Assembly: GCA_015485495.1 (NCBI GenBank)
Contig: WFTL01000047.1
Coordinates: 1-32,896, forward strand
Length of the DNA: 32,896 nt
Source: Planctomycetaceae bacterium
GTDB lineage: Bacteria > Planctomycetota > Planctomycetia > Planctomycetales > Planctomycetaceae
Direction of reading: 5' to 3'
Shown here: positions 25,798 to 32,896 of the stretch, in pieces
Numbering within the stretch: position 1 is the first letter of the stretch
Layout of the letters: each line of letters starts with the position of its first letter
Notes under the pieces: model-generated
Seen by the model: the letters and a program-made list of their open reading frames with translations, nothing else
Database searches by the model: none
Told to the model about the DNA's origin: nothing
Translations under genes and position numbers: made by a program

Positions 25798-26376
25798 TCA
25801 GACGGGAGAGAGGAACTGGTCGTTGCGGGAACGTCCGTACAGAAGCCCGGCGATTCCCACGGCCACCACGTCGTCACCGTCCGATTCCAGAAGAATCTGG
25901 GGGAGCGCCTGCGTGGCATGGCCGGCCACCACCATCCCATGGCGGGTGACATCGAACGTCGTCAGGTGCAGCGGACAGGGACCCACCACTTTGTGCCGAG
26001 AACGGTATTCCTGTTCGAGTGATCCTCCCAGATGCGTGCAGCGGCAGCTGAACGCCACCACGTCCTGATCAGCGCCGATCCCGCCTCCGGAACGTTCTCC
26101 GGTTCGCACCAGCATGCAGACCGACAGATCGGAATCATCCGGATACCGGAAATACACGGGCTGGTCGATCTGCAGTTCCGACAGACGGCCCACCTTCTGC
26201 CGCGGCAGATGAACCACCCGAACCGACCGGTTCTCGTCTTCACTGAATACCCGGTTCGGAAACAGGACTCCCAGCGTCACCGTGGTCACAGCAGCGGATG
26301 CTTCCAGAAAATGTCGTCGTGAGCATCCAACACTGGTCGGCCGGCAGACGGAATGCGACTGATCGGGGGAAACCAT
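25798..26376 (-). CDS. idrB: Rieske iron-sulfur subunit with Tat signal (AioB/IdrB-like)
   Basis: The 192-residue protein is the small electron-transfer subunit of the AioA/IdrA-type enzyme. Its N-terminus has a twin-arginine motif (SRRHFLE, residues 19-25) and a hydrophobic stretch, so it is exported folded and probably carries the large subunit along. The Rieske boxes are Cys113-T-His115-L-G-G and Cys134-P-L-His137, ligating a 2Fe-2S cluster. The two extra Cys that form a disulfide in many Rieske proteins are Gly118 and Leu136 here, so there is no bridge, as in some AioB proteins. The end GIAGLLYGR is a hallmark of AioB/IdrB. ATG 26376 has AAAAGG eight bases upstream. It lies 21 bases after the peroxidase gene and 13 before the large subunit. 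Confidence 0.9.
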   Translation of the reverse strand: MVSPDQSHSVCRPTSVGCSRRHFLEASAAVTTVTLGVLFPNRVFSEDENRSVRVVHLPRQKVGRLSELQIDQPVYFRYPDDSDLSVCMLVRTGERSGGGIGADQDVVAFSCRCTHLGGSLEQEYRSRHKVVGPCPLHLTTFDVTRHGMVVAGHATQALPQILLESDGDDVVAVGIAGLLYGRSRNDQFLSPV

Positions 26377-26397
26377 GACAGGGCCTTTTGAGGGGAT

Positions 26398-27732
26398 TCA
26401 GAATCCGGATTCCTGCCGGGCGATCGGCTGCTGTACTTCGTACTCCGGAAGAATCGGCACATTCATGCGGATTTCGGAACCACTGAGCGAGTAGAGGAAT
26501 TCAGCCAGATCCGCCTGTTCATCGTTCGACAGGTTCAGCGGCCGGATGAGCGGGCTTTGGTTCGGATCGTCACCGCCGCCCCGATTGTAGAAGGCGATGA
26601 CTTCTTCGATTTCCGAGAAGACGCCGTTGTGCATGTACGGTGCCGTGTATTCCAGGTACCGCAGACCCGGAGTTCGGAAGCGTCCCCGGTCTGCGTCGCG
26701 CCCGGTTGTGTAGTACAGTCCCAGATCGCGGTCCGCGTGCCGATACACATCTTCAGGAACGCCGCGAATGGAGTGCTGGTATCGGAGCGACACCTGCCGG
26801 AGCGGATCCATGCGGAACACCTCATTCTGCGGCACGTCCAGGTAGTGGTAGTCTTCGTCACTCATCAAAGGCCCGTTGTGGCAGCGGATGCAGCCGGCAC
26901 GGCCTTCAAACAGGGCCAGGCCCCGGCGAGCCGCTTCAGAAAGTGCCTGTTCGTCGCCGGCCAGGAACCGGTCGAACGGACTGTCCCGCGAAATGAGTTC
27001 CTGCCGTTCAAAACTGGCAATCGCCCTGAGAACCAGAGGAAACGTCGGACGGTCCACACCGAACGCCTCCCGAAACAACGCCACGTATTCGGGAATCTGG
27101 GCCAGGCGTTCTTCAATCATGGCCGGATCCCCGTTGCCGGCCAGATTGCCCGTGATGGCGCTTTTCGCCTGAGCTTCCAGGCTGGGCGCTTCACCGGCCC
27201 AGAACAACCGGGAATAAAAGGCCGCATTGACCGTCGTCTGGGAGTTGCGCCAGTGCTGAGTCCCCGCATACCCGCGAGAAACTCCCTGACCGTCGCCCCA
27301 GCCCAGACGCGGGTCGTGACAGGACGCACAACTGGTCCCCAGATCGCCCGACAGGCGATTGTCGAAAAACAACAGCCGTCCCAGGGCAACCTTCGCTTCA
27401 TTCAGCGGGTTGTCGGCGGGCACCGGGACGTCCGGCAGTGGTGCCAGAGCCGGCCACGAGCCGGTCCGGCTGCCGTCAGAACCTTCCGACCGGTGATCGC
27501 TCCGTTCGGAAACGTCGCCGCTGTGGTCCGTGCGTTCGCCCGCAGATTCCGATTCCGACGGCCGTTCGGACTGCTGCGCCGCTGCGGCATCTTCGGAATC
27601 CGCCTGCGGCCCGGCCGCCGCGGTGTTGTTCTCGGAAGGTGGCGGCCCCGATTCCGATTCCCGACGTCCGCACCCTGATGCCGGAACGGACAGCAGCACC
27701 ACACAGATCAGCAGAAGGCGTCTTCCCGCCAT
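26398..27732 (-). CDS. Di-heme cytochrome c peroxidase lipoprotein (IdrP-like)
   Basis: The 444-residue protein begins with a lipoprotein signal (SVPASGC, Cys21), followed by an 80-residue acidic Ser/Glu/Gln-rich linker. The peroxidase domain has two heme c motifs, CASCH at 135-139 and CIRCH at 281-285, and TAPYMHNG near 367 with the Met ligand typical of the CcpA/MauG family. It should be anchored in the outer membrane or periplasm and reduce hydrogen peroxide with electrons from a small donor. In the described iodate-reduction clusters two such proteins, IdrP1 and IdrP2, are thought to remove peroxide released by iodate reduction; which of the two this is cannot be told. Its ATG shares an A with the stop of the preceding peroxidase gene (TGATG), implying translational coupling. 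Confidence 0.92.
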   Translation of the reverse strand: MAGRRLLLICVVLLSVPASGCGRRESESGPPPSENNTAAAGPQADSEDAAAAQQSERPSESESAGERTDHSGDVSERSDHRSEGSDGSRTGSWPALAPLPDVPVPADNPLNEAKVALGRLLFFDNRLSGDLGTSCASCHDPRLGWGDGQGVSRGYAGTQHWRNSQTTVNAAFYSRLFWAGEAPSLEAQAKSAITGNLAGNGDPAMIEERLAQIPEYVALFREAFGVDRPTFPLVLRAIASFERQELISRDSPFDRFLAGDEQALSEAARRGLALFEGRAGCIRCHNGPLMSDEDYHYLDVPQNEVFRMDPLRQVSLRYQHSIRGVPEDVYRHADRDLGLYYTTGRDADRGRFRTPGLRYLEYTAPYMHNGVFSEIEEVIAFYNRGGGDDPNQSPLIRPLNLSNDEQADLAEFLYSLSGSEIRMNVPILPEYEVQQPIARQESGF

Positions 27733-28937
27733 CAGTGAGTTTCCCCCGGTGAGCGCAGTTCGTACGAAGGCAGTTCAGGACGAGGTTCATCCGGCAGGGT
27801 TCCCGAAAGAGTTTCCAGAAACGCCACCAGGTCGCTTTGTTCCTCAGCACTCAGGTTCAGTGGTTTCAGAAACGGATCACGCGATGGACGCGGTCCGCCT
27901 CCCCGGTTGTAGAATTCCACCACTTCAGCCAGCGTGCCGATCTGGCCGTCATGCATGTAAGGCGCCGTGCGGGACACTTCCCGCAGTGTGGGTGTCCGTA
28001 TGCGTTCCATGTCTCCGGCGTCTTTGGTGACACACAGATGACCGGGATCCTGGCGGATGAGCCGGTAACCGGGAACTCCCAGAGTTCTCAGGAAACGGCG
28101 AAATGTGATGTGACGTTCCGGTTCCAGAAAAATGGCCGGTTCCGAAACAAGGCCCAGAGAATGGAAGCGGCCGTCTGACAGCATGGGACCGTCGTGACAG
28201 TGAATGCAGCGTGCCCTGCCGCGAAACAGTTTCAGCCCCCGCTGCGCCGATTCAGAAATCGCCTGGGTGTCACCGTTCAGAAACCGATCGAACGGCACGT
28301 CCTTCGAAGTCAACGAACGAACGAAAGCCGCCACGGCATTCAAAATCCGTCCGTAGGTCGGTTCGCCACCGAACACAGCACGGAATTCCGCTTCGTACAG
28401 CGGAACCTGACGCAGCCGTTCAATCACCAGCCGTCCGTCCGCCTGCATGAAATGCGCTTCGGAAATGTGGTCGCGGACCACCGTCGGCAGATCGTCGGCC
28501 GGCAGCCGCCCGTCCCAGTACAGAAAGCGTCCCAGAGCGGCATTCAGAACCGTGGGCGTGTTTCGGAAATACAGCGACCCGGGATACCCGCGGGAAAGTG
28601 CCAGACCGTCTGCCCAGCCGTGTTGCGGATCGTGGCAGGTGGCGCAGCTGATCGTGGCATCTCCGGAAAGACGAGGATCGAAAAACAGGCGTCTTCCCAG
28701 AGCCACCTGATCGGACGGCGGCGGCGGGATCACCTCAGGCAGCGGTGCCAGCGGACGCGGCTGAGCATGCGCCGGCGGGATCCCCCAGACAAGCCCCGCC
28801 AGCAGGGCTGTCAGCCAGACGGCCGGTCCCGGCAGAATATTCGTGCCACCGGCACGTCTGTGCTGTCCGATGATCGGACGAAAACGGACATGGCAGGTGC
28901 GAATGCCGCAAAAGTGTGACGAATGGCTGTCCCGCAT
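27732..28937 (-). CDS. Di-heme cytochrome c peroxidase (IdrP-like), second copy
   Basis: A 401-residue secreted protein whose hydrophobic signal core (GPAVWLTALLAGLVWGIPPAHA, residues about 37-58) follows an extended n-region. Two heme c motifs are CATCH at 98-102 and CIHCH at 244-248, and APYMHDG with Met328 is the family's extra axial ligand site. It resembles the product of the next gene over its whole peroxidase domain, so the pair is an old duplication or two specialised partners (IdrP1 and IdrP2). ATG 28937 overlaps the stop of the cupredoxin gene as TGATG. The frame remains open further upstream, but that extension lies inside the cupredoxin gene and is rejected. Hydrogen peroxide is the expected substrate; a role in the Idr-like system is inferred from the operon. 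Confidence 0.92.
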   Translation of the reverse strand: MRDSHSSHFCGIRTCHVRFRPIIGQHRRAGGTNILPGPAVWLTALLAGLVWGIPPAHAQPRPLAPLPEVIPPPPSDQVALGRRLFFDPRLSGDATISCATCHDPQHGWADGLALSRGYPGSLYFRNTPTVLNAALGRFLYWDGRLPADDLPTVVRDHISEAHFMQADGRLVIERLRQVPLYEAEFRAVFGGEPTYGRILNAVAAFVRSLTSKDVPFDRFLNGDTQAISESAQRGLKLFRGRARCIHCHDGPMLSDGRFHSLGLVSEPAIFLEPERHITFRRFLRTLGVPGYRLIRQDPGHLCVTKDAGDMERIRTPTLREVSRTAPYMHDGQIGTLAEVVEFYNRGGGPRPSRDPFLKPLNLSAEEQSDLVAFLETLSGTLPDEPRPELPSYELRSPGETH

Positions 28938-29836
28938 CAGTCTGAAAACACCAGGTCGTGGCGAGTCACCTGTCCGGCTGCGATGTCCACACGAAATCGC
29001 TGTCGTCCCAGAACAGAATGGCTCACCAATCCACGGATCTGCGTGCCGGGCGGAATTTCTTCGATGGTGAAGGAACCGTCTTTTCCCGACATGGCCACCA
29101 GTGGAGACCGGGCCACGTAGACCCATGATTCCATCCAGCCATGAATGTTGCAGGTGACCCGCATGAACGGAGTGCCGGAATACCGGATCTGCCGGCGAAT
29201 CGGCTGCCCGCCCGGCGACTGAAGAAGATTCCACGATCCCGTGTTCACATTGTGCTGCACGGGATCGTCGTTGTACACGGTCAGTTCAGCGCCGTCCCAC
29301 GCCAGCAGCAGCCGCGGGGAGAAGCGACAGTTTTTCTGCCGCAGCACAAAACCGCCTTCAGGAGTGACGAACTTTCCGGCCTCTGAACCGCGTACCGACA
29401 GTTCAATGATCGCTCCGGCCAGTCGGCCATCGTGAACCACGACATCCTGAACCTCACCGGCGCCGGCCGAACAGATTTCCGGATCCTTGTTCGGCTGAAT
29501 GATGCGAGGTTCCGGCAGAGTGCCTTCGAACGAAACGACGCCGGTCAGTGTTCCGGCAGGTGCGGCAGACTGCTGGTCATCGGAAGCAGGCGGCTGAGTG
29601 TCACCGGAAGCGGGCGCCGGATCATCCGGTCTGCCTGCACTGTTGTCCGCACTGCCTGGAACATCAACCGGTGTTCCGGCAGACGCCCGGTCCGCTGCCG
29701 CTGTCGACGAAGCTGTGTCCGAAGCGGAAGACGCAGATGCCCCATCACTCGGAGAGGAGCAGCCGACCATGCCAGCCAGGGCGATCAGGCCCGGCAGCAG
29801 CAGACAGTGCCGTCTGTTCACCGCATTCCTGTTCAC
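28937..29836 (-). CDS. Cupredoxin-like lipoprotein, first gene of the Idr-like operon
   Basis: The 299-residue product starts at GTG 29836 (GGGA eight bases upstream) and has a signal peptide with a probable lipoprotein Cys26 (AGMVGCSS). Residues 27-95 are a low-complexity Ser/Ala/Asp/Pro linker. The rest matches the methylamine-utilisation/carboxypeptidase-regulatory-like proteins found in planctomycetes. It has the ligand set of a type 1 copper site: His195 in DPVQHNV and Cys229-x2-His232-x2-Met235 in TCNIHGWM, the short loop known from amicyanin. An SFTIEEIPPGT segment near 255 is the following beta-sandwich. A blue-copper electron carrier for the Rieske/Mo enzyme is inferred. Gene order and TGATG overlap with the peroxidase gene show it belongs to the same operon. 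Confidence 0.85.
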   Translation of the reverse strand: MNRNAVNRRHCLLLPGLIALAGMVGCSSPSDGASASSASDTASSTAAADRASAGTPVDVPGSADNSAGRPDDPAPASGDTQPPASDDQQSAAPAGTLTGVVSFEGTLPEPRIIQPNKDPEICSAGAGEVQDVVVHDGRLAGAIIELSVRGSEAGKFVTPEGGFVLRQKNCRFSPRLLLAWDGAELTVYNDDPVQHNVNTGSWNLLQSPGGQPIRRQIRYSGTPFMRVTCNIHGWMESWVYVARSPLVAMSGKDGSFTIEEIPPGTQIRGLVSHSVLGRQRFRVDIAAGQVTRHDLVFSD

Positions 29837-29943
29837 TGGTGGTCCCGCAGAAAAAGAGCATCGCCGGAGACGAACCGTCTGTTCGTCCCGTCAGTGTATC
29901 CGGTCCGGACGCATCTGTCACTGCCGTGGAGAACCGGGCGGAA

Positions 29944-29961
29944 CCCTTCGGTCGCGAAGGG
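29944..29961. terminator. Hairpin between the upstream gene and the Idr-like operon
   Basis: CCCTTCG (29944-29950) pairs perfectly with CGAAGGG (29955-29961) around a 4-base loop. It sits in the 153-base gap between the stop of the minus-strand gene at 29990 and the operon's first start codon at 29836. No T-run follows on the minus strand, so it may mark a transcript boundary or just be a stable leader hairpin. Confidence 0.35.
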
Positions 29962-29989
29962 AAAACGGAAAACAGGCCAGACAACATCG

Positions 29990-30499
29990 TCACCGGGGTG
30001 CCGGAGCTGTAGCGAGAAAATCGTCCTGTCGCTGCAGAATGCGATTCAGCATGTTCAGCGTTCCTTTCGGAAGCGTTCCGGCCTGCGTCACACCGCGAGA
30101 AATGCGAAAGGCGTTCCTGGACAGACAGCCCTGCAGCCGGCCGATATGCCGTCTCATCCGTTCCCGGAACCCATTCAGTTCCTCGGGGGTCAGATCCCGC
30201 CGCTGCAGACGCACCTCACGGGGATGTTCTTCGGTTGAAGGGATCCGATGGCGCTTCAGGCAGGACAGTGTGTGTCCCTGGCTGCGGTACAGCAGGCCGG
30301 CTTCGAAACAGCGGCGCAGTCTCCCGTTCCGGTCGAACTGATAAAAGGGATCCTGATCGATGTAGATGCTGCACCGTCCGTCTCGAAAAAAGCCGATCGT
30401 GATGACAGCCGGCCAGTTGTCGCACGACAGTTCCACCCGTTCGTGCAGAGCCAGGGCGTCGCGGATCAGGTCTTCTTTGTCTTCTTCGATGCGGGCCAT
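29990..30499 (-). CDS. Hypothetical protein, unrecognised
   Basis: The 169-residue protein from ATG 30499 has no signal peptide or membrane span and I cannot name its family. It has an acidic helical start (EEDKEDLIRDALALHERVEL), a strand-rich middle (VITIGFFRDGRCSIYIDQDPFYQF, FEAGLLYR), and a basic C-terminal half that is Arg/Gln-rich with several predicted helices. The GRCSIYIDQDP segment could be a small sandwich-like domain, and the Arg-rich end could bind nucleic acid; neither is proven. It is transcribed divergently from the M24-like gene and lies upstream of the Idr-like operon on the same strand, separated from it by about 150 bases and a hairpin, so co-transcription is uncertain. Confidence 0.72.
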   Translation of the reverse strand: MARIEEDKEDLIRDALALHERVELSCDNWPAVITIGFFRDGRCSIYIDQDPFYQFDRNGRLRRCFEAGLLYRSQGHTLSCLKRHRIPSTEEHPREVRLQRRDLTPEELNGFRERMRRHIGRLQGCLSRNAFRISRGVTQAGTLPKGTLNMLNRILQRQDDFLATAPAPR

Positions 30500-30636
30500 C
30501 CGGTCGTTTCCTCCGGCAGAGATTCCGTAACGGGCGGTCAGGTCGCAGCGATTCTGTCGGCCGCAGGCATTTTCGAATGCGGTTTCCGAACGGCGAATCG
30601 CATGAAATCCACTGCCCTCAGAGAAATCCTGCGCAG

Positions 30637-30665
30637 TTCACAGAACGATCAGAATAGGATAGAAC
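30637..30665 (+). promoter_or_regulatory. Candidate sigma-70-type promoter for the M24-like gene
   Basis: TTCACA at 30637-30642 (5 of 6 consensus positions) and TAGAAC at 30660-30665 (4 of 6) are spaced by 17 bases. Transcription would begin about 70 bases before ATG 30743. It is a weak prediction only. Confidence 0.3.
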
Positions 30666-30742
30666 CGAAAGTTCGTTTGCCACCGTCGATTCGAATCGAA
30701 ATCATTCGATGTCCCCAATGGTGGTCATTCGCGGAGTTTCCG

Positions 30743-32077
30743 ATGTGTCCGACTGAACGGCAACCCGATTCGCCCAGGCGGCTGCTTGTGCAGGATGCCG
30801 CCCGCCGGGCCGACGTGGACCACAAACAGCAGCTCGTGGCCGGGCTGATCGCTCAGGGAAAGGCAGAAGCGGTCCTGCTGCAGGATCCGGTCAACATCGC
30901 CTGGTTCACAGCGGGTGCCGATCTGTTCCGCTGCACCACGGATACCAGTCGCACGAGCATTTTTGTCACTCCCGAAGCGCGGCTGTTCGCCACCAATGCG
31001 GTTGATTCGGCTCAGATTTTCGAACGGGAGGCATTCGGACTCGGATTTCAGCTCAAGCAGCGGGAATGGTTTCAGCCACATGGAGAACTCATTGCCGATC
31101 TGTGCCGGGGCCGCCGTGTCCTGACCGATGTGCCCATTCCGGAAGCCCTGGCGGCTCCCGACCGAATCGCATCGCTCAGACAGCCTCTGACGGAACTGGA
31201 CGTGAGCCGTCTGAGACAGCTTGCCCGCGTTGTGACGTACGCCGTGGAAGCCACCGCAGCCCGGGTGCGGCGGGGAATGAAAGAATCAGAAATCGCCGGA
31301 GAAGTCAGCCATCGGCTGATCAAGCGAACGGTCACCCCGGTCCGCATTCAGGTCTGTGCGGACGGACGCAACGAACGATTTCGCCACTGGATGTACAGCG
31401 AAGACCGCGTTCAGAAATACGTCGTCGTTTCCTGCATGGCCCGACGCTGGGGACTGCATGCGGCCGTTTCCCGGACCGTCTGCGTGGGATCGGTTCCTGA
31501 GGAACTGGCTGCTGCCTGGAACAATGTGGTGCTCATGCACGCCACCGGTCAGTTCTTTTCCCGCAGCGGCAGCGAACTGGGAGATGTCTGGAAAAAAGTG
31601 CACCGCATTTACGAAAAATTCGGTCTCGACAGCGAATGGCAGAAATCGGACCAGGCGGATGTCATCGGATTCACGCCGAATGAATGTCAGATGGTTCCGG
31701 AATCCACAGTTCCTCTTCAGGCTCCCACGGCGGTCTACTGGCATCCTTCCGTGGGGCCGGCAATGACCGGCGATACAGTGCTCGTTCAGGAACATTCCGT
31801 GGAGCTTCTGACCACGCGCGGCCTGTGGCCCGTCATGACCGTGCAGGTCAAAGGGCAGCCAGTGCCCTGCCCGGGCATTCTGCGTCTGAAAGACCGGCAG
31901 AGCGACGAGTTTCAGAACGGCACAGAACGGATGGACGAAACCGCCGCGGATGCCGACCTGTTCGACGAACACACCGACAGCCGCGTCGAATCCGTCTGGG
32001 AACTCGACCTGGCCTCGCAGCGTTCCGTCCTCGAAGACGATGACAGCGGCTGGCCGGACGAATCGGTCTTTCGCTGA
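30743..32077 (+). CDS. M24 (aminopeptidase P/creatinase-fold) protein, probably without metal site
   Basis: The start ATG 30743 has GGAG six bases upstream (30733-30736) and gives 444 residues. The N-terminal third looks like a creatinase N domain (AEAVLLQDPVNIAWFTAGADLF; SIFVTPEARLFA) and the rest like the pita-bread fold of M24 peptidases (RGMKESEIAGEVSHRL, then GDTVLVQEHSVELLT where active enzymes have an Asp/Glu-rich end). The metal-binding residues of M24 peptidases are not at their expected places: where Asp-x10-Asp is expected the sequence reads CMARRWGLHAAVSRTVCVG (near residue 231), and the His and two Glu near the C-terminus are also missing. I therefore expect a non-peptidase, perhaps a binding or structural homologue. 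The last 70 residues are acidic. No export signal seen. Confidence 0.82.
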   Translation: MCPTERQPDSPRRLLVQDAARRADVDHKQQLVAGLIAQGKAEAVLLQDPVNIAWFTAGADLFRCTTDTSRTSIFVTPEARLFATNAVDSAQIFEREAFGLGFQLKQREWFQPHGELIADLCRGRRVLTDVPIPEALAAPDRIASLRQPLTELDVSRLRQLARVVTYAVEATAARVRRGMKESEIAGEVSHRLIKRTVTPVRIQVCADGRNERFRHWMYSEDRVQKYVVVSCMARRWGLHAAVSRTVCVGSVPEELAAAWNNVVLMHATGQFFSRSGSELGDVWKKVHRIYEKFGLDSEWQKSDQADVIGFTPNECQMVPESTVPLQAPTAVYWHPSVGPAMTGDTVLVQEHSVELLTTRGLWPVMTVQVKGQPVPCPGILRLKDRQSDEFQNGTERMDETAADADLFDEHTDSRVESVWELDLASQRSVLEDDDSGWPDESVFR

Positions 32078-32091
32078 CCGTTCCCGGTTCC

Positions 32092-32111
32092 GTGGCGGAC
32101 CATCGCGCCAC
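32092..32111. terminator. Hairpin between convergent genes
   Basis: GTGGCG (32092-32097) pairs with CGCCAC (32106-32111), 8-base loop, in the 84-base gap between the stops of the M24-like gene and the FkbM-like gene. Neither strand has a T-tract after it. Terminator by position only. Confidence 0.3.
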
Positions 32112-32161
32112 CTGCGCCGACCCAGGCATCCCGGCGGACGATTCTCGAAGGTGTCTGCTGT

Positions 32162-32896
32162 TCAGACTGTTTCGTAGGGCCAGTCACGGATCGGTTCGAA
32201 CAGCTTCCGGCGTTCTTCATTGCGCGGATGGCGAAGAACGGATTCTACCGGCACGGCCGGAAGCACGTCTTCACCAACACCACTGCGGACGAAGATCATG
32301 TTGAACCCGTACTGACCGGCGCCGACCAGACGGTACCCCTTCCGTTCGGCCAGTTTCTGCATCGCCACGGGCGAGGCTCCGTGATACTGAGGGTGTTTCC
32401 CGGGATAGACATAGTTCCGGTCGTAAGGAACAACAATGCTCTGCATGCCGAATTCCACATGCGTTTCAATGATCACGACCCGCGGTTCGATGACTTCCAG
32501 AGCGTCCCAGATCCAGTAGTCGTTGCCATTGATGTCGATCGACAGCAGATCCACCGGACCGCTGATACCGGCCTGCTGAATCACATCGTTGACGTTTTCG
32601 CGGCACACCAGAGCTTCCACGAACTGCGGCGGCCAGGCCCGCGTGTCCGGATGGTTCTCGTAAAACGATCGCCCCCGCCTGATCTGTTCGCCGTCTCCGT
32701 CGATGAACAGTCCGTGCCAGCCGAAGTTGATGGCCAGGTTGGCACAATTGCTGTTGATGCCGTCCGCAGACCCGATGTCCACGAAACAACGCGTCTCCGT
32801 TCCGATTGCTGCAAAGATATACAGAAGCAGGCCATCCTCTTCGAACTGGGAGTACACCCGCAGTCCCGTATCCGCGAGAGATCGGCAGCGTCCGGC
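32162..32896 (-). CDS. FkbM-like methyltransferase, C-terminal part (5' end outside window)
   Basis: The reading frame is open to the window edge at 32896 without a stop, so the start codon may lie outside; a GTG at 32857 is possible but the reading continues before it. The visible 244 residues begin ...VYSQFEEDGLLLYIF, then CFVDIGSADGINSNCANLAINFGWHGLFIDGD, a Rossmann-like SAM-binding pattern (VDIGSxDG), and later LLSIDINGNDYWIWDAL and PRVVIIETHVEFG. These match FkbM-type SAM-dependent methyltransferases that often modify surface sugars; the typical acceptor is not known. The C-terminus GYRLVGAGQYGFNMIFVRSGV is the closing strand region. It converges on the M24-like gene. Enzyme activity is inferred from family only. 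Confidence 0.8.
   Translation of the reverse strand, partial: AGRCRSLADTGLRVYSQFEEDGLLLYIFAAIGTETRCFVDIGSADGINSNCANLAINFGWHGLFIDGDGEQIRRGRSFYENHPDTRAWPPQFVEALVCRENVNDVIQQAGISGPVDLLSIDINGNDYWIWDALEVIEPRVVIIETHVEFGMQSIVVPYDRNYVYPGKHPQYHGASPVAMQKLAERKGYRLVGAGQYGFNMIFVRSGVGEDVLPAVPVESVLRHPRNEERRKLFEPIRDWPYETV

Noticed and set aside
23199-25949. Long plus-strand frames (502 and 343 codons) opposite the molybdopterin enzyme gene
   Set aside because: Same cause as other antisense frames: avoidance of TTA, CTA and TCA codons on the coding strand. No domain is recognisable.
26557-27678. A 373-codon plus-strand frame opposite a peroxidase gene
   Set aside because: Antisense to a protein with two heme motifs; the product is Arg-rich with no domain.
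32195-32206. A GGTTCGAAC string reminiscent of a tRNA T-arm
   Set aside because: It lies inside the FkbM-like coding frame and no acceptor or anticodon stem can be folded around it.

Overview
The window looks like chromosome of a Gram-negative, GC-rich bacterium, most likely a member of the Planctomycetota. Reasons: a PknB-type kinase ending in the WTxxDAxxWW tail typical of planctomycetal kinases, a secreted PQQ-repeat propeller, a thioredoxin fused to YHS-like modules, a methanofuran-pathway-like kinase, and KDO activation (kdsB), which implies an outer membrane. This assignment is inference; no rRNA, tRNA, CRISPR array, IS element or phage gene was seen.

Left part (1-9.5 kb): the 3' end of a Ser/Thr kinase gene, pdxJ (vitamin B6), a convergent RNA m5C methyltransferase, a divergent RsuA/RluB-type pseudouridine synthase followed closely by a large protein with a faint BshC resemblance, a secreted PQQ-type beta-propeller, a small FlgM-like protein, and a minus-strand unit hisI-hisG-amino-acid-kinase (MfnE-like).

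Middle part (9.5-21.8 kb): cysC (APS kinase), a secreted thioredoxin-YHS protein, a DUF3089 alpha/beta hydrolase, a DEAD-box helicase with a DbpA-type RNA-binding domain (minus), then on the plus strand larB directly followed by vsr, a CPA2 antiporter fused to a PTS EIIA domain, transaldolase, kdsB and an unrecognised protein. Three genes here are overlain by a 4.2-kb antisense open frame that I reject as coding.

Right part (21.8-29.8 kb): the most notable region, a compact six-gene minus-strand operon. Read 5' to 3', it encodes a cupredoxin-like lipoprotein, two di-heme cytochrome c peroxidases, a Tat-exported Rieske protein, a large AioA-type molybdopterin oxidoreductase with a perfect CX2CX3CX70S cluster motif, and a secreted Kelch propeller. 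Large subunit plus Rieske plus two peroxidases matches the gene content of the iodate reductase cluster idrABP1P2. Substitutions in the substrate pocket argue against plain arsenite oxidase. The cupredoxin at the head, with an amicyanin-like Cys-x2-His-x2-Met loop, is a good candidate redox partner, and the Kelch protein is a further unexplained member. Two of the junctions are TGATG stop/start overlaps.

Far right: an unrecognised small protein, an M24-fold protein that has lost the metal-binding residues, and the 3' part of an FkbM-like methyltransferase gene running off the window. Convergent gene pairs are often separated by short hairpins that could be terminators.
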